A stretch of 64,000 nt of DNA from Hymenobacter sp. UV11 (lineage in GTDB: Bacteria; Bacteroidota; Bacteroidia; Cytophagales; Hymenobacteraceae). A program made the translations under genes and the position numbers. Under the pieces are notes generated by a model, which was given only the letters and a program-made list of their open reading frames with translations, was not told where the DNA came from and ran no database searches. Shown here piece by piece: positions 50,685 to 59,278 of this stretch. Location: positions 434,692 to 498,691 of the forward strand of contig NZ_SRII01000002.1 of the NCBI RefSeq assembly GCF_004684095.1, read 5' to 3'. Each line of letters begins with the position of its first letter. Positions within the stretch are counted from its first letter, which is position 1.

Positions 50685-51254
50685 CTACCGACCAAAAAAG
50701 AGGTCGGTTTTGTCTTCGCGGGTACCGTCTTCAAGCGGATATTGCCGGCGCATGGGGAAGTAGTCCATGTCCTCCACATTCAGGATGCGGCGCAGGTTGG
50801 GATGGCCCGTGAAGATGACGCCGTAAAAATCGTAGGCCTCGCGCTCCATCCAGTTGGCGGTAGCGTAGATATCTGATAGGGTAGGCACTACCGGGTCAGC
50901 TACCGGGAAGAAAATCTTGATGCGCAGCCGGATGTTATGCACCAGGCTGTGCAAATGGTAAATCATGCCCAGTTCCTGGTTCAGGTTTTCCGGGTAATTA
51001 ATACCGCACATCGTGGTAAGGAAGTGAAACTTGAGTGTTTCATCCTGCTGCAAGCCGGCTACGATGTTGTGGATGTGCTCGCGTTTGGTGGTCACCGTTA
51101 GCAAGCCGTAGGGCTCGTGCACATCCGTAAACGTAGCCTCGCCAAACAGGCTATGGAGCAGCGTCAGCACCTGCGCGTTTTGCTGCGCGGTGGGGTCCTG
51201 GGCGGCGGCGGTTTCCTGCGCGGCGGTCGATTCTTCTTTGGTCGGGTCAGCCAT
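50685..51254 (-). CDS. nuoC: NADH-quinone oxidoreductase subunit C
   Basis: 189 residues. An N-terminal Ala/Gln/Thr-rich extension is followed by the 30-kDa subunit domain: HFLTTMCGINYPE, YHLHSLVHNIRLRIKIFFPV, TLSDIYATANWMEREAYDFY (signature), and GVIFTGHPNLRRILNVEDM. The gene is separate from nuoD. Confidence 0.95.
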   Translation of the reverse strand: MADPTKEESTAAQETAAAQDPTAQQNAQVLTLLHSLFGEATFTDVHEPYGLLTVTTKREHIHNIVAGLQQDETLKFHFLTTMCGINYPENLNQELGMIYHLHSLVHNIRLRIKIFFPVADPVVPTLSDIYATANWMEREAYDFYGVIFTGHPNLRRILNVEDMDYFPMRRQYPLEDGTREDKTDLFFGR

Positions 51255-51256
51255 TC

Positions 51257-51356
51257 GGTTTAGCTGTTAGCTACTGGCTGTTAGCTGTTAGCTTTTTTAG
51301 CTGCTTGGCTCCTGAAAGAGAAGCTAACAGCTAAACAGCTACTGGCTAACAGCTAA
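51257..51356. repeat. TTAGCTG-type interspersed repeat pair
   Basis: 51257-51292 is a run of TTAGCTGTTAGCTACTGGCT-like units. 51321-51356 carries the reverse-complement units (AAGCTAACAGCTAAACAGCT). It separates nuoB from nuoC and repeats the design of 11620-11787. Confidence 0.8.
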
Positions 51357-51914
51357 TTATTTAATATTATAAGACGCGAGCAGCGCTTGGTATTCGGGCG
51401 AGTTGCGGCGACGGATACTCTCGTTTTTGGCGAGGTCCTGCACGCGCATCAGGCCGTCGAGCACCTGCTCAGGGCGGGGCGGGCAGCCGGGGATGTACAC
51501 ATCGACCGGAATAATGCGGTCGATGCCTTGCAGCACCGAGTAGCTGTCAAAAATGCCGCCCGAGCAGGCGCAGGCGCCCATGGCCAGCACCCAGCGGGGC
51601 TCGGCCATTTGCTCGTACACCTGCTTCACAATGGGAGCCATCTTCTTAGCGATGGTGCCCATTACCATCAGCAAGTCGGCCTGGCGGGGCGAGAAGCTGG
51701 GGCGCTCGGAGCCGAAACGCGAGATATCGTAGTGTGCGCCCATGGTCGCCATGAACTCGATGCCGCAGCACGAAGTAGCGAAGGGCAGAGGCCAGAGCGA
51801 ATTGGCGCGGGCAATGCCGACAACCTTTTCGAGCGAGGTAGCGAAGAAGCCCGCACCCTCGACGCCCTCGGGGGCCGGTACGGATTTTATTTCGGGAACG
51901 CGGGTATCAACCAT
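51357..51914 (-). CDS. nuoB: NADH-quinone oxidoreductase subunit B
   Basis: 185-residue subunit with the N2 [4Fe-4S] cluster. The vicinal cysteines are in FATSCCGIEFMATMGAHYD. The others are in ALGACACSGGIFDSYSV and VYIPGCPPRPEQVLDGLM. The ATG at 51912-51914 (MVDTRVPEIKSV) is used rather than a TTG two codons upstream. Confidence 0.97.
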   Translation of the reverse strand: MVDTRVPEIKSVPAPEGVEGAGFFATSLEKVVGIARANSLWPLPFATSCCGIEFMATMGAHYDISRFGSERPSFSPRQADLLMVMGTIAKKMAPIVKQVYEQMAEPRWVLAMGACACSGGIFDSYSVLQGIDRIIPVDVYIPGCPPRPEQVLDGLMRVQDLAKNESIRRRNSPEYQALLASYNIK

Positions 51915-52033
51915 TTTCAATTATCAATTAACAGTTAGCAATTATCATCGGTCAATCTGCAAGTAATCAGTAGGTCGTGAGATTTCTTGAATGCTCCTCC
52001 TCCTGATAATTGTTGATTGATAACTGATAATTA

Positions 52034-52492
52034 TCAAGCAGCCTGCCCAACCTCGGCAGCCCGATTTTGCAACACCGGTTTGGCCGTGAAAGTTTGGCTA
52101 GGAACCGCTTCATTCCAGCGCAGAATACCCTTTTTAATGACGTAGCCAAAGCCGGCCATCAGCAGGGTCATGAAGATAATCATCTCCACGAAGCCCGCTG
52201 TGCCAAGCTGACGGAAGTTCACGGCCCAAGGGTACATGAAAATTACCTCCACGTCGAACAGCACAAATAGAATGGCCGTGAGGAAATACTTGACCGAGAT
52301 GGGCGTGCGGGCGTTGCCTACGCTCTCGATGCCGCACTCGAAGGAGGCGTCCTTCACGCGGCTGTGGCGCTTGGGGCCTACCAAGTGGGAAACTATCATG
52401 GCGAAGGCCACGAAAGCTACGGCCAGGCCAAACTGAATGAGAATGGGGAGGTAGTCGCTGGGCTGGTAATCGGAGTTTATGGCGAGTAGCAT
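52034..52492 (-). CDS. nuoA: NADH-quinone oxidoreductase subunit A
   Basis: 152-residue membrane subunit with three helices (LPILIQFGLAVAFVAFAMIV, VKYFLTAILFVLFDVEVIFM, GFVEMIIFMTLLMAGFGYVI). The segment FECGIESVGNARTPISVKYF is the conserved loop. A C-terminal extension (SQTFTAKPVLQNRAAEVGQA) is not part of the core. First gene of the nuo operon, behind a TACCTTTG promoter. Confidence 0.95.
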   Translation of the reverse strand: MLLAINSDYQPSDYLPILIQFGLAVAFVAFAMIVSHLVGPKRHSRVKDASFECGIESVGNARTPISVKYFLTAILFVLFDVEVIFMYPWAVNFRQLGTAGFVEMIIFMTLLMAGFGYVIKKGILRWNEAVPSQTFTAKPVLQNRAAEVGQAA

Positions 52493-52535
52493 ATCGGTCA
52501 GCTAGTTAGGTAGCGGGCACACGGGCGCGGACAGG

Positions 52536-52567
52536 CAAAGGTACACCCGCGCCGGGCTGGACTAAAA
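52536..52567 (-). promoter_or_regulatory. nuo operon promoter
   Basis: The minus strand reads TTTT (52567-52564) as a -33-like box, 20 bp, then TACCTTTG (52543-52536), an exact TAnnTTTG match. This lies about 44 bp before the nuoA ATG. Confidence 0.65.
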
Positions 52568-52588
52568 CGAAATGTGGCCCGCCGCCGC

Positions 52589-53263
52589 TTAGCGCGGGGT
52601 TTCGGTGGCTGGTGGGGGGGTAGGGGTGGCGTTGGGGTCGCCCATTAGCTGGCCGTTCATGGCCCCGTCGAGGTTGCCGCCGTTGAAGTAGTTCTCGGTG
52701 AAAATGCGGTAGCGGTCAAACACGGCGCGCACCGAGCGCACCAGCACATACTCGCCCCGGATGCCTTCGGGTAGGGTCACGCCCGAGGCGTAGCCGTTCC
52801 AGATAGCGTTATCGGTTTTGGTGTCGATGAGCGTTACCATCAGGGTGCCATCGAGTAGTAGCAGTCGGGTAGGCTGGTAGGTGTGGCGCTGCTCGTCGGG
52901 GGTTTCCTCGTTTTCCGCGTCGTTGTTCTTTACCCAGCGCGTGATGTCTTCCTGCACGAAGCCGGGGAAGCGCATGTCGCCCTCAAACAGCTTGAAGCTC
53001 ACCATCAGGTCGGGGTTGCGGCGCGAGAAGCGGTAGCCTTGCAGGCGCATGCGCTGGCGCACAGCATCGCGCAGGGCATCGCTGAGGCGGGTGCTGTCGG
53101 CGGTGAGGCCATTGCCGCTCAAAAAGCCATAGGTGCGGTAGTGCCGGAAGCGCCCCCGATAGCTGTAGCTCGACTCGACGCGTGCCTCGCGCGAAGTGAA
53201 GCAGCCGGAGAGTAGCAGCAGGCTGAGCAGACCTGCCAGCTTAAACGAAGTGGTGGGTTTCAT
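52589..53263 (-). CDS. DUF4136-type lipoprotein
   Basis: 224 residues. The signal and lipobox are in FKLAGLLSLLLLSGC (lipid Cys about residue 22). The mature domain, with FRHYRTYGFLSGN, LRDAVRQRMRLQGYRFSRRN, PDLMVSFKLFEGDMRF and GTLMVTLIDTKTDNAIWNGY, is the DUF4136 fold found in many Bacteroidota outer-membrane lipoproteins. Function unknown. The leader contains a hairpin, AGAGAGTTtaatcAACTCTCT, at 53276-53296 that could be an operator. Confidence 0.85.
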   Translation of the reverse strand: MKPTTSFKLAGLLSLLLLSGCFTSREARVESSYSYRGRFRHYRTYGFLSGNGLTADSTRLSDALRDAVRQRMRLQGYRFSRRNPDLMVSFKLFEGDMRFPGFVQEDITRWVKNNDAENEETPDEQRHTYQPTRLLLLDGTLMVTLIDTKTDNAIWNGYASGVTLPEGIRGEYVLVRSVRAVFDRYRIFTENYFNGGNLDGAMNGQLMGDPNATPTPPPATETPR

Positions 53264-53660
53264 GGAAAATAGAGTAGAGAGTTTAATCAACTCTCTAAGC
53301 TACGGATAGAAACAGATTTTTAAGCTAGCGTTCAGCTTATTAGCAGTGCAAATAAGCTAGCTTATTTGCACTGCTTACCCGACCAGACTGCCATTGAAAA
53401 GCCCAAAATACAGGCGAAACTCAGCTAGCTGCCCCGAAAGTCATTTGGCTTCGTGCACAAAAATTCCGTGCAATATGAGTTATCGATGAGGATAGTTTTG
53501 CGGCGCTTGGCAGCAGTTGGCAGCCTGAAGCTGACGTCGTGCGGGGCAACCTTGCTTCTTCAACCCCAGGCGCCTCGCTTGAGCCGGTTTCTGGTACATG
53601 GCTGTGCTCAACGACTAGCCTGCGCCCGCCGCCGCCCTGGCGGGCGTAGCGGCGGGGTAG
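53264..53660. other. Gene-free gap with a 34-bp perfect palindrome
   Basis: A 397-bp gap between a lipoprotein and a histidine phosphatase gene, both minus strand. It holds the hairpin at 53276-53296 and a perfect palindrome at 53342-53375 whose centre is TAAGCTAGCTTA. A 77-codon open frame at 53453-53686 has no protein-like features and overlaps the next gene. Confidence 0.75.
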
Positions 53661-54251
53661 CTAAGCGTACTGACCGGGGCAGATAGCTGATGGCTGGATA
53701 TTCTCTTTGCCCTTCAGCAGGGTAGGATATTTGGCTTTGCCGCTGGTGCCTCCACCGCTGAACGTAATGGTCCAGATGCTGTCAAAATCATCATCTGGCC
53801 ATTCCAACGGTTCTTTTATACCCAGTTTTTTGGCGATTTCCACGATGTTGTGGTGCTCCCACACCACCAGCACCGTGCCCCGGCGGTGGCGGATGGCCTT
53901 GCTAATGCCCGCGATATTATCGTCGGCGTAGTCGCTGTTGAGCGTCAGGTTGTGCTGCACCGCGTAGGGCGTAATGGTCTGAAACATCCGCACGCTGGTC
54001 GTTTTCTTGCCGTCGGTGCCGATGAGCGGCACGTAGGTGTAGTCGGGAGGGGTAGGCAGTAGCTTGCTCAGCACAGTGGGCAGGGCCAGGGCCCGGTTGA
54101 GGCCGGCACACGTGAGGTTATCGCCCTCATCGGGCTTTTCAGCGTGCCGGATGAGAATGACCCGCAGCGTAGGCTTCTTAGGCGGGGCAAGCGGACTGAG
54201 TGAATACAGCAGGTAGAGGAAGGCTTTATCAGTAGCGGTAAATTCGGGCAT
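53661..54251 (-). CDS. Histidine phosphatase family protein
   Basis: 196 residues. The phosphohistidine motif is VILIRHAEKPDEGDNLTCAG, with the second His in VLVVWEHHNIVEIAKKLG, as in the branch-2 or SixA-like phosphatases. No signal peptide. A cytosolic phosphatase of unknown substrate. The ATG at 54249-54251 (MPEFTATDKAFLYLLY) is preferred to the upstream one. Divergent from the Uma2-like gene. Confidence 0.85.
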   Translation of the reverse strand: MPEFTATDKAFLYLLYSLSPLAPPKKPTLRVILIRHAEKPDEGDNLTCAGLNRALALPTVLSKLLPTPPDYTYVPLIGTDGKKTTSVRMFQTITPYAVQHNLTLNSDYADDNIAGISKAIRHRRGTVLVVWEHHNIVEIAKKLGIKEPLEWPDDDFDSIWTITFSGGGTSGKAKYPTLLKGKENIQPSAICPGQYA

Positions 54252-54344
54252 TCTAAAGGGGGGGTAGGAAACAGGAGCGGCTAAGTGGGCAGCCAAGGAA
54301 GCAGCCGGGGCCTGCCACTACCCAACAGGATTAAGTAAGGGTGG

Positions 54345-54376
54345 TTTCCGGCCACTCACCCATAGGGTTATCTTTG
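54345..54376 (+). promoter_or_regulatory. Promoter giving a possibly leaderless Uma2-like mRNA
   Basis: TTTC at 54345-54348, 20 bp, then TATCTTTG at 54369-54376, an exact TAnnTTTG match. Only five bases separate it from the ATG at 54382, so transcription would start at or next to the A of the start codon. Confidence 0.55.
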
Positions 54377-54381
54377 GCCTT

Positions 54382-55020
54382 ATGGTACCTGCCGACGTAC
54401 AGCCGCGCCGCTACACGGCCGAGGAGTATTTTGCCTTAGAAGTGAAGAGTGAGGTGCGCCACGACTTTTTTGAGGGCCAGATAATCAAGCGTCCTGGCGA
54501 CACGGCCACGCACAACACAATTGTAGGGAACTGCATGATGGCCTTGCGGCAAGCATTGCGGCACAGCGAAAGCCAAGTGTACACGCTCGGCATCTTGCTG
54601 GTAGTGAGCGAAAACGAGCACTACACCTACCCCAACCTATTGGTATGCTGTGCGGACGATGGAGCTGGCGAAATCGCCTTAATTCGGCAGCCTCAACTGC
54701 TGCTACAGGTATCGTACCCCGAAACTGAGGCCGACGACCACGGCCTGAAATTCAACCAATACAAAAAGCTGCCTTCGCTACGGCACTATGTGTTGGTGGC
54801 ACAACCCACTTGGCGCGTAGAGTGGTATCGCCGCAATGAAGCCAACGAGTGGGTGATAGTCGTGCTGACTGAGCCAAACGAAGTCCTGGCAATTCAGGAA
54901 TTGAACCTGAGCCTCACGGTCGCGCAGGTATATGAAGAAACTGGCGTAGCACAGCTATGTGTGAAGCCGCAGGAGTTAGAGCGTGCACCAGAGCCAGACG
55001 TTTCATTGAGCGAGGAGTAA
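54382..55020 (+). CDS. Uma2 (DUF820) family protein with substituted catalytic residues
   Basis: 212 residues. The overall Uma2 pattern is present: RRYTAEEYFALEVKSEVRHD, HNTIVGNCMMALRQAL, and KFNQYKKLPSLRHYVLVAQP. The family is a PD-(D/E)xK nuclease fold. The usual YPD motif here reads YPN (Asn85), and the usual EV in the following strand reads QV (Gln109); Lys123 remains. Two acidic metal ligands are therefore replaced by amides, so nuclease activity is doubtful. Its natural role in Bacteroidota and Cyanobacteria, where the family is very numerous, is unknown. Confidence 0.82.
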   Translation: MVPADVQPRRYTAEEYFALEVKSEVRHDFFEGQIIKRPGDTATHNTIVGNCMMALRQALRHSESQVYTLGILLVVSENEHYTYPNLLVCCADDGAGEIALIRQPQLLLQVSYPETEADDHGLKFNQYKKLPSLRHYVLVAQPTWRVEWYRRNEANEWVIVVLTEPNEVLAIQELNLSLTVAQVYEETGVAQLCVKPQELERAPEPDVSLSEE

Positions 55021-55038
55021 TAGGCACAAACGACGGCG

Positions 55039-55083
55039 CAGTATAATAGCAGGCTGCCCAACTATCAGCCTGCTATTATACTG
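55039..55083. terminator. Bidirectional hairpin
   Basis: Perfect 18-bp arms 55039-55056 (CAGTATAATAGCAGGCTG) and 55066-55083 with a 9-nt loop, between the convergent Uma2-like and ABC transporter genes. Confidence 0.8.
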
Positions 55084-55116
55084 TTATGGGCGCATTTAGC
55101 GCCAAATTAGTCGCCC

Positions 55117-57006
55117 CTACCTATACCCCGCTGCCTGCAACGCAAACAGCTCCGCATAGCGCCCATTCTTAGCCAAAAGCTCTTCGTGCGAGCCGATTTC
55201 CTGCACGCGGCCGTTTTCGACCACTAATATTCGGTCGGCCATGCGCACGGTGCTGAAGCGGTGGGAGATGAGCACGGCCGTTTTGCCCTGGGTCAGTTCC
55301 TTGAAGCGTTGGAAGACTTCGTACTCGGCGCGGGCGTCGAGGGCGGCGGTAGGCTCGTCGAGGATAAGTAGCTGGGCCTCGCGCATGTAGGCGCGGCCGA
55401 GGGCGATTTTCTGCCACTCGCCGCCGCTCAGGTCTACCCCTCCGTTGAAGCGCCGGCCAATCATCTGATCGTAGCCCAGCGGCAGCTTGGCGATAACCGA
55501 GTCGGCGAGACTCTGGTGGGCTGCTTGCTCGATGCGCGGCTGATTAGTACGTTCCTCGATGCGGCCCACGGCCAGGTTTTGGCCGGCGGGCAGCTGGAAG
55601 CGCACAAAATCCTGGAAGATGACGCCGATTTCCTGGCGCAATTCGGCGGGGTCATACTCGCGCAGGTCGTGACCGTCGAGCAGAATGCGGCCCTCGCTGG
55701 GGTCGTAGAGACGGGCCAGCAGCTTCACGAGCGTGGTTTTACCGGCGCCGTTTTCGCCCACCAGCGCCAGCTTTTCGCCGGCTTGCAGCTCAAAGCTGAG
55801 GTGGCGCAGGGCCCATTTTTCGGCATTTTTATACTTGAAGCCCACGTCCTCAAACGTGAAGCCCTGCTGGATGGGCCGCGGAAATGGCCGCACCGCCTGG
55901 CCCAGGGTAGGGCGCACGATGCGCGGCGTAATCTGAAAGAAGTCGAAGAAATCCTGCAGGTAGAGCGCCCCATCGGCCACTTGGCTGAAGCGGCTCAGGA
56001 TGCTTTCTAGCAGGCTCCGCAGCCGGGCAAAAGAGCCGGCCAGAAACGTGAGTTGGCCAATGGAAATAGCGCCGCCCACGGCCTGCTTGATAATGTATAG
56101 GTACGCGCCGTAGTAGCCGGCCGCGCCCACGGCCGCGAACACCGTGCCCCAACCAGCCCGCTTGAGGGACAGCGCTTTGTTTTGGGTGTAAAACTGGTCG
56201 GAGAGCGTGGAGAAGCGGGCAATCAAGAAATCAGATAAGCCAAAGATTTTAACTTCTTTAGCCGTTTCGTCGCTGGCGCCGGTCTGGCGCAGGTAGTCGA
56301 GCTCGCGGCGCTCGGGCGTCCAGGAGTGCGAAAGCGAGTAGCTGCGCTCGTTGAAGTGGCTTTCGCCCAAGAAAGCGGGCACCACGGCCAGCAGCAGCAG
56401 GCCCAGCAGCCACGGCTGAAACGCTACCAGCCCGCCGGCCAGCAGCACCAGCGTCACGGCATCCTGGCCCTGGGCCAGCACCTGGCTCATGAGCACCGAG
56501 CGCGAGAGCGTTTGGCGGCGCGCGCGCTCCAGCTTGTCGTAGAAGTTGCTGTCTTCGAACTGGTCGAGGTCAAGCTCGGCGGCGTGGCGCATGAGGCGTA
56601 CCGACGAGGCATTGGCAAAGAGGTCGCCGAGCAGCGAGTCGAGCAGCGCTACGGCGCGGCCCGACGCATCGGCGAACAGTACCAGGCCAAACTCCAGCGC
56701 CACCAGCCCGAATACGGGGGGTAGGGCTCGGCTGGCGGCCGGCAGCTTGGTCAACTGCACGATATCGTCGAGAATAAGCCGGCCCACGTAGAGCATGGCC
56801 AGCGGCAGGGCCGCCCGCACCAGGCGCAGCACAATGTTGCCGAGCGTGAGCGCCGGCGAGGTCAGCCAAATAAGGCGCAGAAAAGCCGGCAGGTGGCGCA
56901 GCGCCGATACCCGCTCGCGCACGCTCACGGCGGGCTTTTCGGGGCCACGGCCGTGGCCGGGGTTCTTAGCGGAGATTTTTGTTAATAAGGAGGTTAGCCA
57001 ATTCAT
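55117..57006 (-). CDS. ABC transporter, fused permease and ATPase
   Basis: 629 residues. The N-terminal six-helix membrane domain includes NIVLRLVRAALPLAMLYVGR, VFGLVALEFGLVLFADASGR and VLLAGGLVAFQPWLLGLLLL. The ATPase has Walker A GENGAGKTT, signature DLSGGEWQKIALGRAYM, Walker B LLILDEPTAALDARAE and a switch His in ISHRFSTVR. The C-terminal and membrane features fit type IV exporters of lipids, peptides or drugs (MsbA/NDVA-like half transporter that dimerises). Substrate unknown. Start at the ATG 57004-57006 (MNWLTSLLTK). The 57007-57255 gap before the next gene shows nothing recognisable. Confidence 0.93.
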   Translation of the reverse strand: MNWLTSLLTKISAKNPGHGRGPEKPAVSVRERVSALRHLPAFLRLIWLTSPALTLGNIVLRLVRAALPLAMLYVGRLILDDIVQLTKLPAASRALPPVFGLVALEFGLVLFADASGRAVALLDSLLGDLFANASSVRLMRHAAELDLDQFEDSNFYDKLERARRQTLSRSVLMSQVLAQGQDAVTLVLLAGGLVAFQPWLLGLLLLAVVPAFLGESHFNERSYSLSHSWTPERRELDYLRQTGASDETAKEVKIFGLSDFLIARFSTLSDQFYTQNKALSLKRAGWGTVFAAVGAAGYYGAYLYIIKQAVGGAISIGQLTFLAGSFARLRSLLESILSRFSQVADGALYLQDFFDFFQITPRIVRPTLGQAVRPFPRPIQQGFTFEDVGFKYKNAEKWALRHLSFELQAGEKLALVGENGAGKTTLVKLLARLYDPSEGRILLDGHDLREYDPAELRQEIGVIFQDFVRFQLPAGQNLAVGRIEERTNQPRIEQAAHQSLADSVIAKLPLGYDQMIGRRFNGGVDLSGGEWQKIALGRAYMREAQLLILDEPTAALDARAEYEVFQRFKELTQGKTAVLISHRFSTVRMADRILVVENGRVQEIGSHEELLAKNGRYAELFALQAAGYR

Positions 57007-57255
57007 AGGTGGGGGGTAGGGCACATTTGGGGCCGGGGTAGGGGAGGGGCCATTTTGGCAGGCGCATTCGGCTAGGGCTACTGCTTCCTAGTAGATGATT
57101 AACCGGGAGTAGGCAGAATAGTCGGCATTGCGTGTGGGCTACCGGCTCACAGGTCCGGCCGCCCTACCCAAGAGTACAGGAGGGTTTGGGCGCGGCGGCG
57201 ATGATTCTTGCGGCCTGATTAGCCCGTCCTACCCCTAGTCAGCCCGGTCAACGCG

Positions 57256-58008
57256 ATGCTTGTAGTCGGAAGCTTATTGCTGCTGAGCCTGAGTGGCGCG
57301 CTGGCGCGGCCTCGGCCCGTGCCCGACGGCCTCGTAGTGCTCACCTTCGACGACGCGGTGCTGAGCCACGCCACCTACGTGGCGCCGCTGCTGCGTAAGT
57401 ATGGCTTCGGGGCCACGTTTTTCGTGTGCGAGTTTCGGGAGCCGGCCTTCGCCGATAAAAGCAAGTACATGAGCTGGGCCCAGATTCGGCAGCTCTATCG
57501 CTGGGGCTTCGAAGTGGGCAGCCACACGCTCACCCATCGGCACGTTACGAAGCTGACCGCGAGCGAGCTAGGAGCGGAGCTGGATTCCATCGAAAGCCGC
57601 TGCCGGACCTGGCACATTTCGCGGCCCGTCACCTTCGCCTACCCCGGCTACGACACGGCGCCCCGCGCCCTGCCGGTGCTGCACGACCGGGGCTACCGCC
57701 TGGCCCGCGCCGGCGGCGACCGGCCCTACGACCCCGCCCAGGATGACCCGTTGCTGGTGCCCAGCTACACTACGCTGGCCACCAACCGATTGCAGATACT
57801 GGCTGCCCTGGCGCAGGCCCACGACGGCCGCATCGTGGTGCTCACCATCCACGGCGTGCCCGATGGGGCGCACGATTGGGTCACCACGCCGCCCGCGCTT
57901 TTCGAAGAATACCTGGCCTACCTGCACGAGCATCACTACCGCGTGGTGGCCCTGCGCGACCTGGCCCGCTACCTGCCCGCCCGGCCGCCCACAGTTACCT
58001 CCAACTAA
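57256..58008 (+). CDS. Polysaccharide deacetylase family protein
   Basis: 250 residues, secreted (signal LVVGSLLLLSLSGALA). NodB homology domain: the first motif VVLTFDDAVLSH (catalytic Asp-Asp), the metal-binding HTLTHRHVTKL, RPVTFAYPGYDTAPRA and the late VVLTIHGVPDGAHDW. Family members remove acetyl groups from polysaccharides by a metal-dependent hydrolysis. It is the first gene of the rhamnogalacturonan cluster, so a pectin-derived or related acetylated substrate is plausible, but chitin or peptidoglycan is not excluded. Confidence 0.88.
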   Translation: MLVVGSLLLLSLSGALARPRPVPDGLVVLTFDDAVLSHATYVAPLLRKYGFGATFFVCEFREPAFADKSKYMSWAQIRQLYRWGFEVGSHTLTHRHVTKLTASELGAELDSIESRCRTWHISRPVTFAYPGYDTAPRALPVLHDRGYRLARAGGDRPYDPAQDDPLLVPSYTTLATNRLQILAALAQAHDGRIVVLTIHGVPDGAHDWVTTPPALFEEYLAYLHEHHYRVVALRDLARYLPARPPTVTSN

Positions 58009-58048
58009 CCCTGCCTTTCTTCTTTCCCACCCAACCCCCTTTGCACCC

Positions 58049-59272
58049 ATGAAAACCTACCTGGCTGCCGCCCTGCTCGGGGCTATGGCGCTGCTGCCCT
58101 ACCCCCCCGCCCAGGCGCAAAGCCACTTCGAAACCGGCGGCCAAACGCCCATGCCCGCCGCCGACTGGGTCGACCAGGCCACCGGCCACCAGGTGCGCCG
58201 CCTCACGCCGCTCGACGGCGGCAACGGCAGTTTTTACTTTCACAACAACCCCTTCGTGAAAGTGGGGGGGAGCGACGCGATGGTGTTTTACCACACCGGC
58301 ACCCAGGGCCAGCAGCTGCAGCTACTCGACCTGGCCACCCGCCGCGTGACGCCGCTGAGCGAGTACTACCCCAAAATCAGCGGGGAAATTGTGGATGCGC
58401 GCCGCCACGACGTGTATTACCAGGCTGGCAGCGTGGTGTATGCCACCAATACCGACACGCACAAGACCCGGAAAATCTACGCGTTCCCGGCCGATTTTCC
58501 GGGGAGTATTTCCACCCTGAATGCCGATGGCACGCTGCTGGCCGGCTCGCTGGGTGGAGCCGAGGCGCGCGAGATTTTCAAAAAATACCCGGCCAAGAGC
58601 GACTTCTTCAACCGCATCTACGATGCCAAGGTGCAGCATATCTTGTTCACCATCAATACGAAGACGGGTAAGCGCGACGAGATTTATCAGGAGAATACCT
58701 GGCTGGGCCACGTGCAGTTTTCGCCCGTTGACCCCGACCTGCTCATGTATTGCCACGAGGGGCCCTGGGGCAAGGTAGACCGCATCTGGCACATCAGCAT
58801 TAAAACGCACGCGGTCAAATTGATACATAAGCGCACGGTGGACGGCGAAATTGCGGGCCACGAGTTTTTCAGCCCCGATGGCCAGACGGTGTGGTTCGAT
58901 TTGCAGCAGCCGCGCAGCGTCACGTTTTACTTGGCAGGCGCGCCGGTGGCGGGTGGCCCCGAGAAGCGCTACCAGCTGCAGCGCAACGAGTGGTCGATTC
59001 ACTACAACATCTCGCCCGACCAGAAGCTGTTTGCCGGCGACGGTGGCGACCCCGGCCAGGTGGCCAAGGCGCCCGATGGCGAGTGGATTTACTTATTTCG
59101 GCCCTCAGGCGACCAGTTTCAGGCCGAAAAATTGGTGAGTATGGCCCACCACAACTACCACCTGGAGCCCAACGTGCACTTTTCGCCCGATGGCAAGTGG
59201 ATAATCTTTAGGGCCAATTTTGAGGGCTCGGAGCAGGTATACGCGGTGGAAATTGCCAAGTCGGCTTCTTAA
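58049..59272 (+). CDS. Oligogalacturonide lyase-like protein (PL22)
   Basis: 407 residues, secreted (signal ends at AQAQ). Seven-bladed beta-propeller with repeated FSPDG-type turns. Segments QVRRLTPLDGGNGSFYFHNN, HVQFSPVDPDLLMYCHEGPW, and HHNYHLEPNVHFSPDGKWII match PL22 lyases, including the clustered histidines that bind manganese. PL22 enzymes split short unsaturated oligogalacturonides. It probably acts in the periplasm. Next to GH105 and GH106 genes, so part of pectin breakdown. Confidence 0.87.
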   Translation: MKTYLAAALLGAMALLPYPPAQAQSHFETGGQTPMPAADWVDQATGHQVRRLTPLDGGNGSFYFHNNPFVKVGGSDAMVFYHTGTQGQQLQLLDLATRRVTPLSEYYPKISGEIVDARRHDVYYQAGSVVYATNTDTHKTRKIYAFPADFPGSISTLNADGTLLAGSLGGAEAREIFKKYPAKSDFFNRIYDAKVQHILFTINTKTGKRDEIYQENTWLGHVQFSPVDPDLLMYCHEGPWGKVDRIWHISIKTHAVKLIHKRTVDGEIAGHEFFSPDGQTVWFDLQQPRSVTFYLAGAPVAGGPEKRYQLQRNEWSIHYNISPDQKLFAGDGGDPGQVAKAPDGEWIYLFRPSGDQFQAEKLVSMAHHNYHLEPNVHFSPDGKWIIFRANFEGSEQVYAVEIAKSAS

Positions 59273-59278
59273 CGATTT

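Noticed and set aside
53453..53686. 77-codon plus-strand frame in the gap
   Set aside because: Arg/Cys-rich, no domain, overlaps the histidine phosphatase end on the other strand.
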